The notes: a model not told the origin generated them from the sequence alone. Counted from the first letter of the stretch, positions 22,876 to 36,172 are shown. The stretch: 64,000 nucleotides of DNA from Toxorhynchites rutilus septentrionalis (GCF_029784135.1 NC_073746.1:161733608-161797607), one strand, 5' to 3'. Program-made: numbers and translations.

Positions 22876-23864
22876 GGTGCTAGACTACAGTGTTGAATGT
22901 ATCTCACTTGTGTTTCGAATGCACTTTGAAACAACGAACGTGTATTTTTATACCAAATAATTAATCCCAAAACGGACCACACCTCCAGTGACCTTGTAGA
23001 TGTGTATCACTTTTTCCAACACTATTTTCCACACGAGTGTAACGATGTCGATGTCCTCACAAGTCCGCTTACCTCCACTTCATAATGTGGATCGATTTTC
23101 TTTCTCGTTTTGGTTAATTCGAACCATACAAATCAATCACACCTTTCGAGTGACCGCAAACCAGTTTTGTCAAAATAAAAGTTTGTGTTTTTTTTTGTCA
23201 ACGGAAGAGGAATGCAAGCTATTAGTGCGGGTGAAATCTGCAACTTGATTTTGTTTTGATTCCTATTTTCTACTAACTCGTTGAAAATATTTGGGAAAAT
23301 GTATTAATTTATATTGCATGCGAAATATAGTAACAGGAGGCGAAACAACTTATTGTGTTCACCTCGTAATATTGAACGGTCCATCCATCCTATTTATATT
23401 GTGATATTTTACTTTTATAACAATTTGCAGTGGAATTTGCTATAAAACTTAATAAACGTCTTAATAAAGCCTTTTTGAGTGTTTCAAAAATTTACACATG
23501 GTCGTCGAATGATGATGTACTTGGATACACACGTTCGACGATGCACATTATCTCTTTTGAGAACATTCGCTAATATGCAATCAGAGTATATTATTGCATC
23601 ATCACGAAATTCATTTGGGTTTAAGAAATATACAGTGTAACGAGTTGATACCCTGTATGTATTGACCAAACAGTAATTTCTCTGATAGACAGTAATTTAT
23701 TACGCAATCAACAGAAACTTCATATTGAAAGCAGCATTGAAGTCAATAAAAGTTATACAATCAATCGTGAAGAGATCATAAAATTGAATCCAATTGGCCG
23801 TAAAGGACAAGGAACGAAGCAAAATTAGTTTACGTCCGAAAAAAACTTAAAGAAGCATTTATTA
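22876..23864 (-). promoter_or_regulatory. upstream region of cuticle gene C
   Basis: Shares with gene A the GAGGACATCGACATCGTTAC block, CACTCGTGTGGAAAATAGTG and the TATA box, plus a more distal block with ACTGGTTTG and GCAAGC motifs. The conserved noncoding element lies at 23501-23603. Confidence 0.65.
23501..23603 (+). promoter_or_regulatory. conserved noncoding element, copy 2
   Basis: The core ATATGCAATCAGAGTATATT continuing to ATTGCATCATCA matches 6800-6913 and, inverted, 35436-35545. Confidence 0.55.
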
Positions 23865-25490
23865 GAAAAAAATTGAAACAATTATCGAACAAATTTTTTT
23901 TTCTATCTTTTGAAATAACTGATACAGCGCCATTTTTCTTTATTGCGTTAGGGTCATCATGAAAAAAAACTGTTTTTTGCTCTAACTTTTATATTTCAAA
24001 TTCTACATACAAACTGTCTTCGAAGGAAAATTCCTAGAGCTTACTAATACAAACATTTTGCGATGCAGAACTTGTCAATACCTCAACTTCACTCAAAGGT
24101 ATTGATATTTCTTCCCAGAAAATACACTCTCTTCAATTGTTTGTCATTCTCTCTAGAACAAACATAAACAAAGTTTACTGGCTTTATTTGAAAGAGCATA
24201 GTTCAATCTACATGATGTGTGATTTTCAAAATTATGTTATTTCTCGTGTTTGAGTGAATTAAAATATCATGAATTTTTCGATAAAAAAAAACCATCAATA
24301 ACATTTAGTAGGATTGAGATATTGACAAGTCCTGCTTTGCAAAATGTTGGTCTTAATAAGCTCTAAAAGTCGTACCAAGACAGTTTTGATGTAGAGTTTG
24401 AAATATAAAAATTAGAGCAAAAAAACCCGCTTTTTCATGGTCACCCTAATGCAATCTAGGAAAAAAGCGCTAAATCGATTATATTGAAAGATAGAAAAAA
24501 GCTTTTGTTCTACAAATTTGTTTAAAATAATTAGGGCTATAACATTGTCGAACTATGTTTATCTCTATCTATAAAGATAAGAAAGATAGATTTTTCATTT
24601 TATCGACAATTTTGGTCACCCTATTTTTAATAACATAAAAATCAGCGCTCTATCGTATGTAATAACTTTGTCGAAGATAGTTTTTGTCTAAAGAATAAAT
24701 ATCTCCCACAAAGTTGTTTTTCAACTAAGTTGCATTAGGGTAACCATGAAAAAACCGGTTTTTTACTCTTACTTTTATATTTAAAATTCTACATCAAAAT
24801 TGTCTTCCTACGACTTTTAGAGCTTATCAAGACCAACATTTTGCGATGCAAAATTTGTCTATATCTTAATCCTGCCCAAAGTTATTGATGGGTTTTCATC
24901 CAAAAACTCATTATTTTAATTTTAATTGACACAAATACAAAAAAATAACATATCTTGGAAAATCACACATTATATAGAGTGATTTTGTTCTTTCGAATTC
25001 CGTCAACAAACTTGTTTTATGTTTGCCCCAGAAGGAACGGCAAGCAATTGAAGAGAACGTACTTTTTGGGAAGAAATATCAATAACTTTGAGTGAAGTTG
25101 AGATATTGACAAGTTCTGCACCGAAAAATGTTTGTATTAGTATGTTCTAAAAGTGTTCCGAAGACAGTTTGTATGCAGAATTTGAAATATAAAAGTTAAA
25201 GCCAAAACATAGTTTTTTTCATGGTGACTCTAACGCAATTTAGAAAAAAGGTGCTATATCGGTTATTTCAAGAGATAGAAAAAAAATTTGTTCGACAAAG
25301 ATGTCTTAAATTACTGGGACTACATTATTGTCGAACTATATTTACCTCTATCTATAAAGATAAAAAAGTGACTTTTTTTATTTCATCGACAATTTTGGTC
25401 ACCCTATTTCTGATCACATGAAAATGAGTGCTCTATCATATGTAACAACTTTGTCGAAAACAGTTTTTGTCTAAAGAATAACTGTCGAGC
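23865..25490. repeat. mosaic of inverted and direct repeats
   Basis: The outer arms (about 23870-24150 and 25040-25290) are inverted copies. The inner arms (about 24290-24470 and 24730-24910) are a second inverted pair. A block ending TTTTTGTCTAAAGAATAA occurs directly at about 24520-24700 and 25310-25490. No ORF. It is probably a foldback-type element with internal duplication. Confidence 0.6.
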
Positions 25491-26928
25491 TCTAAATGCT
25501 AATTTTCACTTAGATGCATCTCCTGGACCATCGTGCAGTGGTGACAATTTTGTCCAGTTTCAATAGCTCGTAGTATAGGATAGCCTTCTGATACCATCAA
25601 ATGCAAATAATAATTTTCCTTCCTTTGCAAACAGCTGTGTTAGTAACTTATTACTCGCTTCCAAGTTCTTCTTCTGTTGTTCTGAGAGTGTTTGCTATCT
25701 GCGTTAAGGCAGTATTCTAGTCAAGACGTTTGAAAAAAAATGATTTTTTTTCCTTTATATATATGTACTTTAGGCATTCAAGAATATACCCTAGAAAGGA
25801 CTTATCGAAAATTCCATTATTTACCGAGTTGGAGCCATTTTAGCGATGTGTTGTCTAACCTGGTACGACCATAACAATGAACTTCAAACGCGTTTTTCTC
25901 GAAACTAGTTTTTTCGAACTGGCGTTAACGATATCCCAAGTTCTACTGAGCCGATTCATGTCGAAGTTATATGGATACAATCTGCAGGCATCTCTCTATC
26001 GCACGAACCTTTGAAAAATGACATTTTTAAAATTTTACTATTTTTAAAAAATTGGGAAACGTAAGAAAAAACGTTTTCAACCGCATTTTGTTTTTCAAAC
26101 GGCCGCCATTTGGTCAAAAAAGATGTTTTTGACTTGTCCGAGGTTCATGCGATAGCGGCATCTTTACTAATTCAGAATCTGTTCGATTTTTTTGTTTAAG
26201 GTAACCAGAAGGGCTAGAATCGTGTAAACCATGGCACAGCTTTTTATTAATCCTCTCACTTCATTATCTCTTATATATTCTAGTTAAGAATATTTTTTCT
26301 CCGTTAAATTTTTGGTCACGATTCTATGAAATCATGTTAACCTTCGTAACTATTCTCGCTGCGGATTTTGATAATATGCTCACCAATCGAATAGGAAATT
26401 ATCTATGATTTATTTCCCATACTACACGCTGCAATCCCCCAGTCTGTAATAGGTTTAAATACACAAAAATTGAAAGCATTCTTGAATAAAATATCGGTCG
26501 TATCTGACTGTGTTTGAACGGATTCGAACATTTTCGGAAAAGACTTTCTAGTTTTCGTTCGAACAAGACTAAAAATGTAGATGTAATCAGACTTTACCTT
26601 ACTTTACCTTTCTTAATTTAAAACATAGAGCAGTGTTCGATTTGTTCGAACGAACAAATTTTTGTGCTTCTAACGGAAACAGGAATACGAATGGAAAAAA
26701 AACTTTCGAAAGTACCTGCTACGAACGAAAACAATAATAAACAACGCAGTCGTATCTTGGACACCACCTCCTAAATTGAAAGAAAAAAATAGATAAAAAA
26801 GAGCAAAACCAGTAGTCAAAAAACGCTTTATCGCGTTCCATTTATTGCAGAGCAAAGATTGTTGACTACCTTATTTGATAAGAATGTATGGTGACTGAAT
26901 GTTAAACTCATCCACAGATAAAACTAAC
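25491..26928. other. intergenic, nothing recognised
   Basis: AT-rich sequence without a coding frame, tRNA-like box or clear repeat ends. Confidence 0.4.
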
Positions 26929-27950
26929 TAGAGATGTGCCATCCGCTCATGAGCTGTTCATTTGAATCGCTTCATCATAGTGAGCGGATTCGGATCGGCT
27001 CGCAATCAAAACAACGCAGCTCATCAGCTCATTACGGAGCTGTTGAGCTGTTGAGCTGATGAGCTGCTGAGCTGTTGAGCTGATGAGCAGCTGAGTTGAT
27101 GAGCTGTTGAGCTGCTAAGCTGTTGAGTTGAAGAGCTACATAGCTGTGGATCGCAAAAGCTGCAGAGAGTGTGAATTGAGAAACCAAAGAATTGTTCGTC
27201 TCCCGTGCTTTATGATATGACGTCAGTTTGTTTTCGTGTGTCCCTCTTCGTTCTTTAGCTTTAGCAGAGATGCCAGATAGGAAAAAAGTTTTTGTTTTGA
27301 AGATATTCAATTGTTCGTTACTTCATTAAATTTTTCTTACATTGCCAAACAAAATAATACACATTATTATATGCTTGTTGTTATAGTAAATTGTTATTTA
27401 AGCATGACTGTGGAAACACAAATTTATTTCCGCGTGCTGAACCAAAACAATTCAGAAAACAATCGGCATAAATGCAGATGATTGATAATGGTCCTTTTGT
27501 TACCTTTTCCATCGCGAATAATTATTTCGTTGGGCCTATTATTGGATTTTTTTTTCTCCGTGAATGCAAAAAAAATATATCGGTAGTTCTATCAAAAAAT
27601 GTTGTCTCGGCCAATATTTCTGAAAGCATTTGATTTGGCTACTTCTGGTTCTAAGCATCTTCTATGTTGGATTTCGGCATTCAATATTTGTTGTATATTA
27701 TATTATTAGAATTCATATTAGTTTTAGTTTGTGTACAATTACCACTTAAATTCGTTTTTTTTTTTTGCTTTCCATCTATTAAGAAAATGCACACTATAAA
27801 ATGTCCCATGGTAGTTACGTTTCATATGCAATTGTGTGGACAACCGCAAATTTCAACTGAGCTGAAGAGCTGTTCCAAATGAGCAGCTCACTTGCATGAG
27901 CTGAATGGCTCTGAGCCGCTCACCATGATGAGCTGATTTGCCCATCTCTA
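26929..27950. mobile_element. non-autonomous hAT element with GAGCTG minisatellite
   Basis: The ends TAGAGATGTGCC and, inverted, TAGAGATGGGCA are flanked by a perfect 8-bp duplication AAACTAAC (26921-26928 and 27951-27958), diagnostic of hAT transposition. The interior has a degenerate tandem of GAGCTGTT/GATGAGCTG units at about 27038-27140 and no transposase. Confidence 0.85.
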
Positions 27951-28600
27951 AAACTAACTCTTCTATTCTCCGTTTATGCCTCACTTTATTTGAGACAGAA
28001 TACATCCACCTATCATCTTCGCAAAGTTCATTCTCGAGTTAAACGGAAAAATACTGTCTCGCATCCGCTCATCTATACTAAGAGAATTTTGCATTCTCTC
28101 ATTTGCCTCTCGGAATAACGTTAGATGGTGAGAGAATCCAATTGGGAACATTTGCTTGAGCCAGCGAGTGTCTCTGTAGAATCATTCGTTTTTCACTTAA
28201 ATAGCAATCATTGAGCCTCGATCGCGGCAGTAAAATATAGGTAGATAGTTGAAATCGAGTTGTTTCCTGTGCACTATTGAAATGGCATTTTTTTGTTTCT
28301 AGTATCTAAGCCAACGCAAGTTATTGGTGAGCGGGGCGGTGGATTCATGTGCACTTGAATGCTGACAAGGAAAAGAGTACAAGAGAAAATAAAATCATAC
28401 ATACAAGCAGATTCAGTCTATTTTGACTCGCTCATTATTTTGTTTCGTGCGATCCTTCCAAAGGAGTATTCATTCATTGAATGTTGTTTTACACTCTTTG
28501 TTTTGTTATGTTCACTCTCAGTCCCGATTGAAGATGGTCGGAGACTGTAAAATGATTAATCGAGCAATCTCACGATTGTTTGCTGCATTCGTTTCACCAT
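27951..28600. other. intergenic, nothing recognised
   Basis: No supported feature. Confidence 0.4.
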
Positions 28601-28611
28601 GATTATTCCAA

Positions 28612-29050
28612 GCAGATACAAGAGTGATTTATAATCAGATGTGGAGAAATGAGCGAATTAACTTTTCCATACTTGTTGGCCAACAGAAGAGGCGTTGTGT
28701 TCCATCAGGACAACGCAAGGCCTCACAATTTCGAGAGCTTGATTGGGATGTTTTAATGCACCCACCATATAGTCCGGCCCTGGCACCAAGCGATTACCAC
28801 TTTTTTCTCGCATTGGAAAAATTTCAGAGTGATTAGAAATTGAGATCAAGAGAAGATTGCAAAAATCTATTACTGGAGTTTTTCGCTAATAAGTACCAAG
28901 ACTTCTATGAGAGAGGCATTATGAAACTACTCTTAGAATGGCAACAAATTTTACAACATGCATGCAACGGTGCATATTTGACCCAAATCGGACAATCCGA
29001 AGCATATTAAAACAAGTTTTGAATTTTATCCAAAAATAATGGATTTCTTT
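28612..29050 (+). pseudogene. mariner (DD34D type) transposase C-terminal fragment
   Basis: HQDNARPHNF appears in one frame (about 28690) and HPPYSPALAPSDYHFFLALE in another (about 28760), followed by SREDCKNLLLEFFANKYQDF and YLTQIGQSEAY, the usual mariner C-terminus. The frame change and two stops mark it dead. The Asp of SPDLAP is replaced by Ala, while the catalytic Asp of PSDYH is kept. Confidence 0.75.
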
Positions 29051-29576
29051 TACCCGAACCTAATATATCATCATTATCTATAATGCAACGTTTTCCGGAA
29101 ACATAGTCGTTCTGTTTACAGAGACTTTTCGCTTTTTATAAACTCGGCTCATCGATACTTTACTTTACTAAGCCCGTTTTGAAATGAATTCATCGAAAAC
29201 CATTAAAACGTCGTTCGTCGTTAAAACGCGAACCAAAACAAGAACGGAATGCAAGTTGCAAGTTTTGTTGCACATTTTTCTTTTAACGACAATAAACTCA
29301 TATTTTGACAAAACTGGTTTGAGTTGGTCGAATTAATCAAAACGAAAACGAAAATTAAACCACAATTGTGTGGAAGTAAAGGGGTTCGCGAGGACATCGA
29401 CATCGTTACACATGTGTGGAAGAGTGTATTGGGAAAAAGCGATACACATCTAGAAGGTCGCGGGAAGTAACGGACCCAATTTGAAGAGATGTTATTTGGT
29501 ATAAAAACACATGTTTCGTGGTTTGTAATGCATTCGAAACAAAAGTGAGATACAGACAACACTGTAAAATAGCATC
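29051..29576 (+). promoter_or_regulatory. upstream region of cuticle gene D
   Basis: From about 29230 it carries the array's shared blocks: AAAACTGGTTTGAGTTGGTC, GAGGACATCGACATCGTTAC, GATACACATCTAGAAGGTCG, and TATAAAAA at 29500-29507, 77 bp before the ATG. Confidence 0.7.
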
Positions 29577-30321
29577 ATGGCTTTCAAAGTAACAATATTT
29601 ATTCATAGCTTTTCAACACACGAAATTAATTCAATATCTTCCGCAGTTTGTTCTACTCGCTACTCTGGTAGCAGCTGCCAGCGCAGGACTCATTCCAGAG
29701 CACGGATATGCTACTTCTCATCAGATCTCCAACATCCAGCATCATGCTCCATCTCTACATCATATTGCTCCAGTTCAGCATATTGCTCCAGTTCATCATG
29801 TGGCCGCTATTCATTCTGCTCCACACCATCACACTATCGTGAAGGAAGTCGAACACCACGCTCCAGCCAACTATGAATTCTCGTACTCTGTTCATGATGA
29901 CCATACCGGAGATATCAAGAGCCAGCATGAAACTCGCCACGGAGATGAGGTTCATGGACAGTACAGTCTTCTGGATTCGGATGGTCACCACCGCATTGTT
30001 GACTATCATGCTGATCATCACTCCGGATTCAACGCCGTTGTCCGTCGTGAACCAACCAACGTCAAGATTGCCCAGCCAGTGCACAAAGTGATCGCTCAAC
30101 CAATCCATTTGGCCTCTCATCACGCTGTTGCTCCTCTGTCCCACGCCACCATCTCGCATCATGCCGCTCCGGTGGCTCACATCAGCCATGCTGCTCCTAT
30201 TGCCCATATCTCGCACCATTCAGCTCCATTGGTCCACACTTCGTTGTCGCATATTGCCCCAATTGCCTACCAAAGCCATGGACATCTGTCTTCAAACCAT
30301 CTGAATCTTCATCACTACTAG
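29577..30321 (+). CDS. RR-2 cuticle protein D, histidine-rich, 2 exons
   Basis: Secreted chitin-binding cuticle protein. Exon 1 is 29577-29588 (MAFK) and exon 2 29647-30321 after an intron ending CCGCAG; 228 residues. The signal peptide [13 protein letters not shown] precedes GLIPEHGY. The segment before the RR-2 domain reads [18 protein letters not shown], with His for Leu and Glu for Asp relative to its closest paralogues. The RR-2 core is unchanged, and the tail has [14 protein letters not shown] and ends LNLHHY. A poly(A) signal AATAAA lies at 30391-30396. Its divergent partner is gene C, far upstream. Confidence 0.93.
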
Positions 30322-31640
30322 AAAAAGTAAACAACAACCAGAAAATCACAATTAGGAACCTGATTATTGTATCTAGTAAAAAAGAAATGAAATAAAAGTA
30401 GAAATCATTCAAAACTATGAACATTTTTTTATCCATTATCTACATCATTTGTTGGTTTTCGCGTTCTCGATCCTTTAAATGATTTTTTGGCGCACATCCA
30501 AAGTAATCAGATTAATTAATGATTCAGGTACGATGTTTGGTGTCTGATTGATATTAAAATTAGTTAGTTTTCCAACGAAACAGACAGACAGACAGAATTC
30601 AATTTAGCAATTTTTAAGGCCCACCAACACACCCCACACCAGAGAACTTGCACGGAGCCCCCTGGTAATTGACTCCTTTTTGATTTTTTAACAACCGAAA
30701 CATAAACAAACAGAAAAGGATAGTTGTAGTACAAACAAAAAAGGTAATGCAAGAGATAATACAGTTTAAGTTCAGTTTATGTTAAGGTGTGTGTGTGATA
30801 AGCGTCTTACAATAATAATCCGATAAAACTTGGATGTATCCGATGGAACTATGATCCTTTGAAGGGGTCCCTTAAATCCCCTCGAGGAATCCATAGGTGA
30901 AGGGGGTAAAGTGGTCACCCTAAGGAATATGCTTATTTCCTGCGTCCACATATCACTCGCATCTCCGTTTGTCAAGGAATATCGTAGTTGAATTTATTGT
31001 TGTTCAAGATAGCAAATGGTTTTTACTATAAAATTGAAAATATTACATTTTTTATCATAAAAAAAAAGTTGTAAAATCGAGCATTTTTCAGTGTGGGGGA
31101 AAAGTGGGTTCTACCAGTTTTGACAAACATTCGGATCGATTCGAACTTTTCAATAATATTGATTCATCCATACTAAATTTTGTTTCTTGTCCAAGTATGT
31201 TCAAATAATTATTGAATAGTAGGTACATGTATGAAATAAACTGGGCCTATTCACCTAGAGTTTTAATTGAAATTTTAACATGCGTACAAAAACATAGTAA
31301 GAAACACATAAAGCTTCACATATTGGGGTTTGCTTTTAATTGGGGTGTCATAATTTTTCCAGGGTCAAAGCCACAAAAGGGATCCCATTCAAGAGCAGTC
31401 TGTGATAAGATCCATCAATTATCCACCACTGATCACTTTGCCACCAAACAACACAATAATTCCTATGCGAATTATTCGCTGAATTTATACAAAATAGCCG
31501 TTCACTCTCCTAGAAGTAAACTGTCATCTAATTATTGGTCCAAGATATCAGATCGAATAATCTAAATTTCACGAGAGAATCCTTAAATATTGGGTGTGCA
31601 ACTTAATTCGTTCCGTTTTTTTTTTGTTTTGCATGAAACA
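30322..31640. other. intergenic with short ACAG microsatellite
   Basis: The ACAG repeat lies at about 30580-30596. Nothing else is recognised. Confidence 0.45.
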
Positions 31641-33175
31641 CACTTTTATGCAGCCATTCCATGTCAAACCGATATACAGGTCAGACTCGATTATATACAG
31701 ACTCGATTATATGGGTTTTGATTATATACAATTTTGGACTCGATTATATACAGTTTGGAAAAAATCGTCTATCACCTTTTGAGATAATTTGGATAAATTT
31801 ATTTTTTTTTTTATGTGAGAAAGGTGGTTTCGACGGCGCCAGTGGTTGTGTGGTTAGCGTAACAGCCTCACAATCCGATCGGCCTGGGTTCAATCCCAGC
31901 TGGCGTCGTTGGGATTTTCTGAGGCGAAAAATCTCTGGTTACGTCTTCCTTCGGAGGGGAAGTAAAAGAAGTTGGCCCGGCTCATGAGTTGTTGAGTCTG
32001 ATAGGTAGGAACAGGTGGAGTCGCCTCCCTGATGTCGGTGATTGGCACTAAAGTGGCGGAAATAGGCCGACGAAAAATAAGCGAAGATAAAAAAAAAAAA
32101 AAAAAAAAAAAGGTGGTTTCTGACTTTAAGGGGATGAATCAAAAATCAAATTCTTGTTTTATATTCAAAAAACGGAAAAATAAATGCAAAAAAACGAATA
32201 AAAAAAATTGTTTTTGACTCGATTATATACAGGGTTCGATTATATATTGTGAAAGGAAATCAAAAACTGTATATAATCGAGTCCGCGCTGTAGTGGTTCT
32301 CAGATTTTCATGAAAAGTGGTATTACAATATTACATTCTAATTTCATAGCAATTTTTGACCAAGACTGAATACAAGTTAAATTTGAAAAATCATAGCTCA
32401 AAAACGAAGAAAGACACATCCTTGATTTTTGGATATATTATGTGAGAAAGCCTCAGCCTTTCATAAAACAATATAAAAATATATAGCGCCCTCTATCTTT
32501 AACCGAGACAACTATAAAAAACTAACATAATCAATAATTATAAAAACGAAAAACAAATTTTTTCGCAAGTATAATATTTTTCAAAGAAGACACATTGGCT
32601 TCAATTTCATATGTCAATCATCTGAATCGGTTCAATTGTTCAGAAGTTATGATTTAAAAAAAAAAGTATTTTTTGGAAAAGGGGAAAAATTGATTTTTTT
32701 AACCATCAGTTAACTTTGAAAATTCGTAACTTAAAATAGTAAAAATCACATCTTTGATTTTTTGATATGTTATGTAAAAGCTCAGCTTTCAGGAAAAAAT
32801 ATAAAAGAATATAGCGCCCTCTAGTCCAAAGCCATGAAAACAACAAAAAACAAACAATAATTACGAAAACAAAGTCCGAATTTTTGACAAGCGTAGTATT
32901 TTTCCAAAAAAGACTAAGTAATTAGCTTAAATTTGATACATCGATCATCTGAATCGGTCCAGTAATCGAATGGTTTTGAATTTTAGAAGAAAAAAAAACA
33001 TTTTTGGGAAAAAGGCGAGAATATGGATTTTTTGGACCACCCTAAAATGCAAATAGTCAACCTAATGCAAAAATTAAAAAATACGGGTCTAATATTTTGC
33101 GACAATTTTTCAATTTTTCACTTTTCACGTAGGTCTGAGAACCACTATATCGGTTTCACATGGAATGGCTGTATT
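31641..33175. mobile_element. composite pogo-like element with SINE and internal duplication
   Basis: The ends are inverted repeats: CAGCCATTCCATGTCAAACC near 31651 and, inverted, CAGCCATTCCATGTGAAACC near 33172. GACTCGATTATATACAG units repeat near 31685-31755 and 32215-32285. Two diverged direct copies of about 310 bp (about 32400-32710 and 32720-33010) share ATAGCGCCCTCTA. A SINE is nested at 31832-32109. Confidence 0.55.
31832..32109 (+). repeat. tRNA-derived SINE with poly(A) tail
   Basis: GTGGTTAGCGTAACAGCC (A box) and GGTTCAATCCCAGC (B box) start the element, and a run of about 20 A ends it. A perfect 11-bp target duplication AAGGTGGTTTC flanks it (31821-31831 and 32110-32120). The layout is that of mosquito Feilai-type SINEs. 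Confidence 0.88.
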
Positions 33176-33275
33176 TGAATAATAAGATGAATTAATATAC
33201 TTTTTGGCAATTTACGGATTCCGTCGCGAAAGAAGCCTTCATGTTTTGAAGCCAAGAATGATTCCAGCCAAAAAC

Positions 33276-33645
33276 TCAAATTCGTATTCGAAACAAATGG
33301 TAGTTCGATGGGGTAAGGTCAGGGTTATAAGGCGGGTGTACTAGAATTTCCAATCCGCTGTTTTCCGAATAGTTTTTAATTCGAACAGCAACATGAGGCC
33401 TACCATGCCTGTCATGATGAAATATTATCGACTTGTGGCTAGTCGCATAAACTGGACGTTTTTCGGCAATACTTCGCTTTAAATGGATGTCTTGTTGCCT
33501 GTAGAAGTCTCCATTGATCGTTTGACTCGTTTGATTTGGCAAGTTCTGTTTGCGTTTGACGAACTTGATCGAGTAATGTCTCTAATTTTTCGTCTTCAAA
33601 CTTTTTCGGTTGACATGGACGTTTTTTGTTTTCAACATTAAAATC
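33276..33645 (-). pseudogene. mariner (DD34D type) transposase remnant
   Basis: The minus strand shows RPCQPKKFEDEKLETLLDQV, the typical linker after the helix-turn-helix, then after a large deletion FHHDRHGRPHVAVRIKNY and HPPYNPDLTPSNYHLF. The last catalytic Asp (PSD) is Asn here. The core domain between is missing. Confidence 0.75.
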
Positions 33646-33757
33646 ATCACTTTTAAATTGTTAAAGCCATTACCTACAAAATCTATCCGATGGTGCAGTC
33701 ATCACAACACACTTACACAAGCATACGATGCATTTCAGCTGCACTTTTCTTCCAATG

Positions 33758-34633
33758 GAGCAATTCCAAATGAAAGCGATAAATGACAAAAAAAAGTATT
33801 TTTGATTCGAATGAAAATTTTTATTCTGCATGAGTTGGAGGAAATATGAGTTTGCTACATCAATTGGGATTTTTTTGACTGAAGTGTAACTTTTGAAAAG
33901 GGTGTATCGATTTCAGGAAGATAAATCTTTGATAATTTATATCTCAAAAACTTTGAGTCGTACCGAAATAGTACCTAAGAAAGAGTTATGGAGTATTGAT
34001 ATTTAAACATGAAAAAAAACAAAACTCAACCAAACAAACAAACAAAACACGACAAACATATAAAAAGGGCCTATTTACTATAAAAAGACAATAAATTTGA
34101 AATATTTTTTTAATATCTCGAGAATAGTTGCATTTAGAAGGAGATTGATAATGAGCTTTTTTGTTTTTAAAAAAAAATTTAAAAAATCATAAGAATTTTA
34201 TGTTCCACAAAGTTCGTCAAAAATAGTTCTACCATCTTGGACTTATTTTTAAAATTTTCTACATGACTTACTTTTTATATGGAAAAAACATTAAACAAAT
34301 ACGTATTTTAGATATTGCAAATTGAAGTTTTTTTCGTAAATAAAAAAGAGTACTAATTTTTGTCTCTGTGCATATTTTTTTCACGTTTAAACATCAATAC
34401 TCCATAACTTTTTCTTAGACACTATTTCGGTACGACTCATAGTTTTTGAGATATAAATTATCAAAGATTGCTCTTACTAAAATCGATACGCCCTTTTCAA
34501 AAGTTACAGTTGAGTCAAAAAATTCGCAATTGATGTGGAAAACTTCAACCGAAACGGAATAGAAACTTTCATTCGATTCAAAAATACATGTTTTTAAAAT
34601 CTGTATTTTTAGAACGATTTCATTTGAAATTGC
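33758..34633. mobile_element. foldback element with ~270-bp inverted arms
   Basis: The arms at about 33758-34025 and 34375-34633 are inverted copies, for example TTGAGTCGTACCGAAATAGT on the left and ACTATTTCGGTACGACTCAT on the right. The tips are GCAATTCCAAATGAAA and, inverted, GCAATTTCAAATGAAA. No ORF. Confidence 0.7.
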
Positions 34634-35435
34634 ATTATGGTGGTATTGTGAGAGAGTCGTCCATTGTGACATGTTACCATAAAGCATAACGGTTTTTTCA
34701 GAACATATGTGAATAGTAAAGGTTCACAACTGAATAGATTACATGAAGCGATTGAAAAAAAAAACGTTCAGAATTGATCAACAGGAAAGATTTTGTTTTT
34801 CATCCAGACAATCTGACACTCCACACCTCGATGATGAGCTGAAAACTTAGATAGCTCGGTTGGTCGGACGAGAATTCTAAAAAAACTCGAAAAATTGCGA
34901 AGGTTGTATATAAAAGTTATATATAATGCAAAAAATATATAACTTCAAATAGAGCCTATCATGAAGTAAAACTACTGCATTCGATTGGATAATTGATATT
35001 TTGTATTTTGAACAATCACATAATTTGTTTGACAAATTATTTTGATACAAACTTTCTACGAACACAAAATTATCCCCTCAGTTGCAGAAGGCAATTTCAT
35101 TCATGAATTTCATGCTTTTGTGGAAATCACAATTTTCGGTAAACTTATTTACAATGATTTAAAGTTTAATGATCTTATCAAGATGATTGATCTTTTTATT
35201 TATCCATCCTATTGTAGTTGCTTGAGTGCCTTTAGCTGAAGAACCAATATATTGAAAAAATTTCATCCGAAATCTGAATTTTAGAAAGCGAAGATGCACC
35301 AGCCATGAAATGTAACAAATACTTTGGGTATGAATTACGTTCAAATCGAATAAATTCTAAGTAAAACTGCAGAAATCAAAAATGTGATATAGTTTGCATT
35401 ACCTTTCTGTTGTAGCCGTCAAATACAATTTTTCT
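34634..35435. other. intergenic, nothing recognised
   Basis: AT-rich, no supported feature. Confidence 0.4.
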
Positions 35436-35545
35436 TCGATGATGCAATAATATACACTGATTGCACATCAGTGAAGGTTCCCAATTTAGAAAATGTTCGT
35501 CAACAAACTTTTATGCTCAAGAACACCAACAATCAACGACTATCT
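35436..35545 (-). promoter_or_regulatory. conserved noncoding element, copy 3 (inverted)
   Basis: On the minus strand it reads TGTGCAATCAGTGTATATTA then TTGCATCATCG, matching the copies at 6800 and 23501. The match extends to CGTTGATTGTTGG on one side and GTATTTGAC on the other. Confidence 0.6.
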
Positions 35546-36172
35546 GCAGCCCTTAGAAACAGCAGACAACGTTTAATAATTCCAATTTTCACACATTTAT
35601 ACACCTTTTTCCGGTAAAAATGTTATTTAAAAACTATTTCCAAAAATAAAAACCAGCTGACTGCTTGATTTTAGCGTGGTAATACCATTGATTATTGAAT
35701 TTCCTACTTTTATTGCATGTGTGCAATAAAAACGAACATATTTTATCCTACACTTCCATCAAAACATTGACAAAAAACAAATGAAAATAAAAACAAGTTG
35801 CAAGTTGCAAGTTGCTAGTTGTACCCGCTCCAACCGCTTGCATTCTTCTTCCGTTAACGAAAAAAAGCTTATTTTGACAAAACTGGTTTGAGGTCAACTA
35901 AAAGGAGGGTTTGATTTGAACGAATCGAATTAACCAAAACAAAAATGAAAATTGAACCGCACTACGAGTAGAAGTAAGAGGGCTCGTGAGGACATCGACA
36001 TCGTTACACTCGTGTGGAAAACGATGTTGGAAAAAAGTGATACAATTCTAGAAGGTCGTCGGGGGTGTGACCCATTTTGGCGAGAACTTATTTGGTATAA
36101 AAATACATGCTTTGAGTTTTAAAGACCATTCGAAACAGTAGTGAGACACGGACAACACAATACTATAGCATC
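35546..36172 (+). promoter_or_regulatory. upstream region of cuticle gene E
   Basis: Contains CAAGTTGCAAGTTGC repeats near 35800, ACTGGTTTGAGGTCA near 35882, GAGGACATCGACATCGTTAC near 35988, CTAGAAGGTCGTCGGGGGTG near 36049, and TATAAAAA at 36096-36103, 77 bp before the ATG. Confidence 0.7.

Noticed and set aside
27032..27310. 92-codon frame in the hAT element
   Set aside because: Low-complexity translation of the GAGCTG minisatellite.
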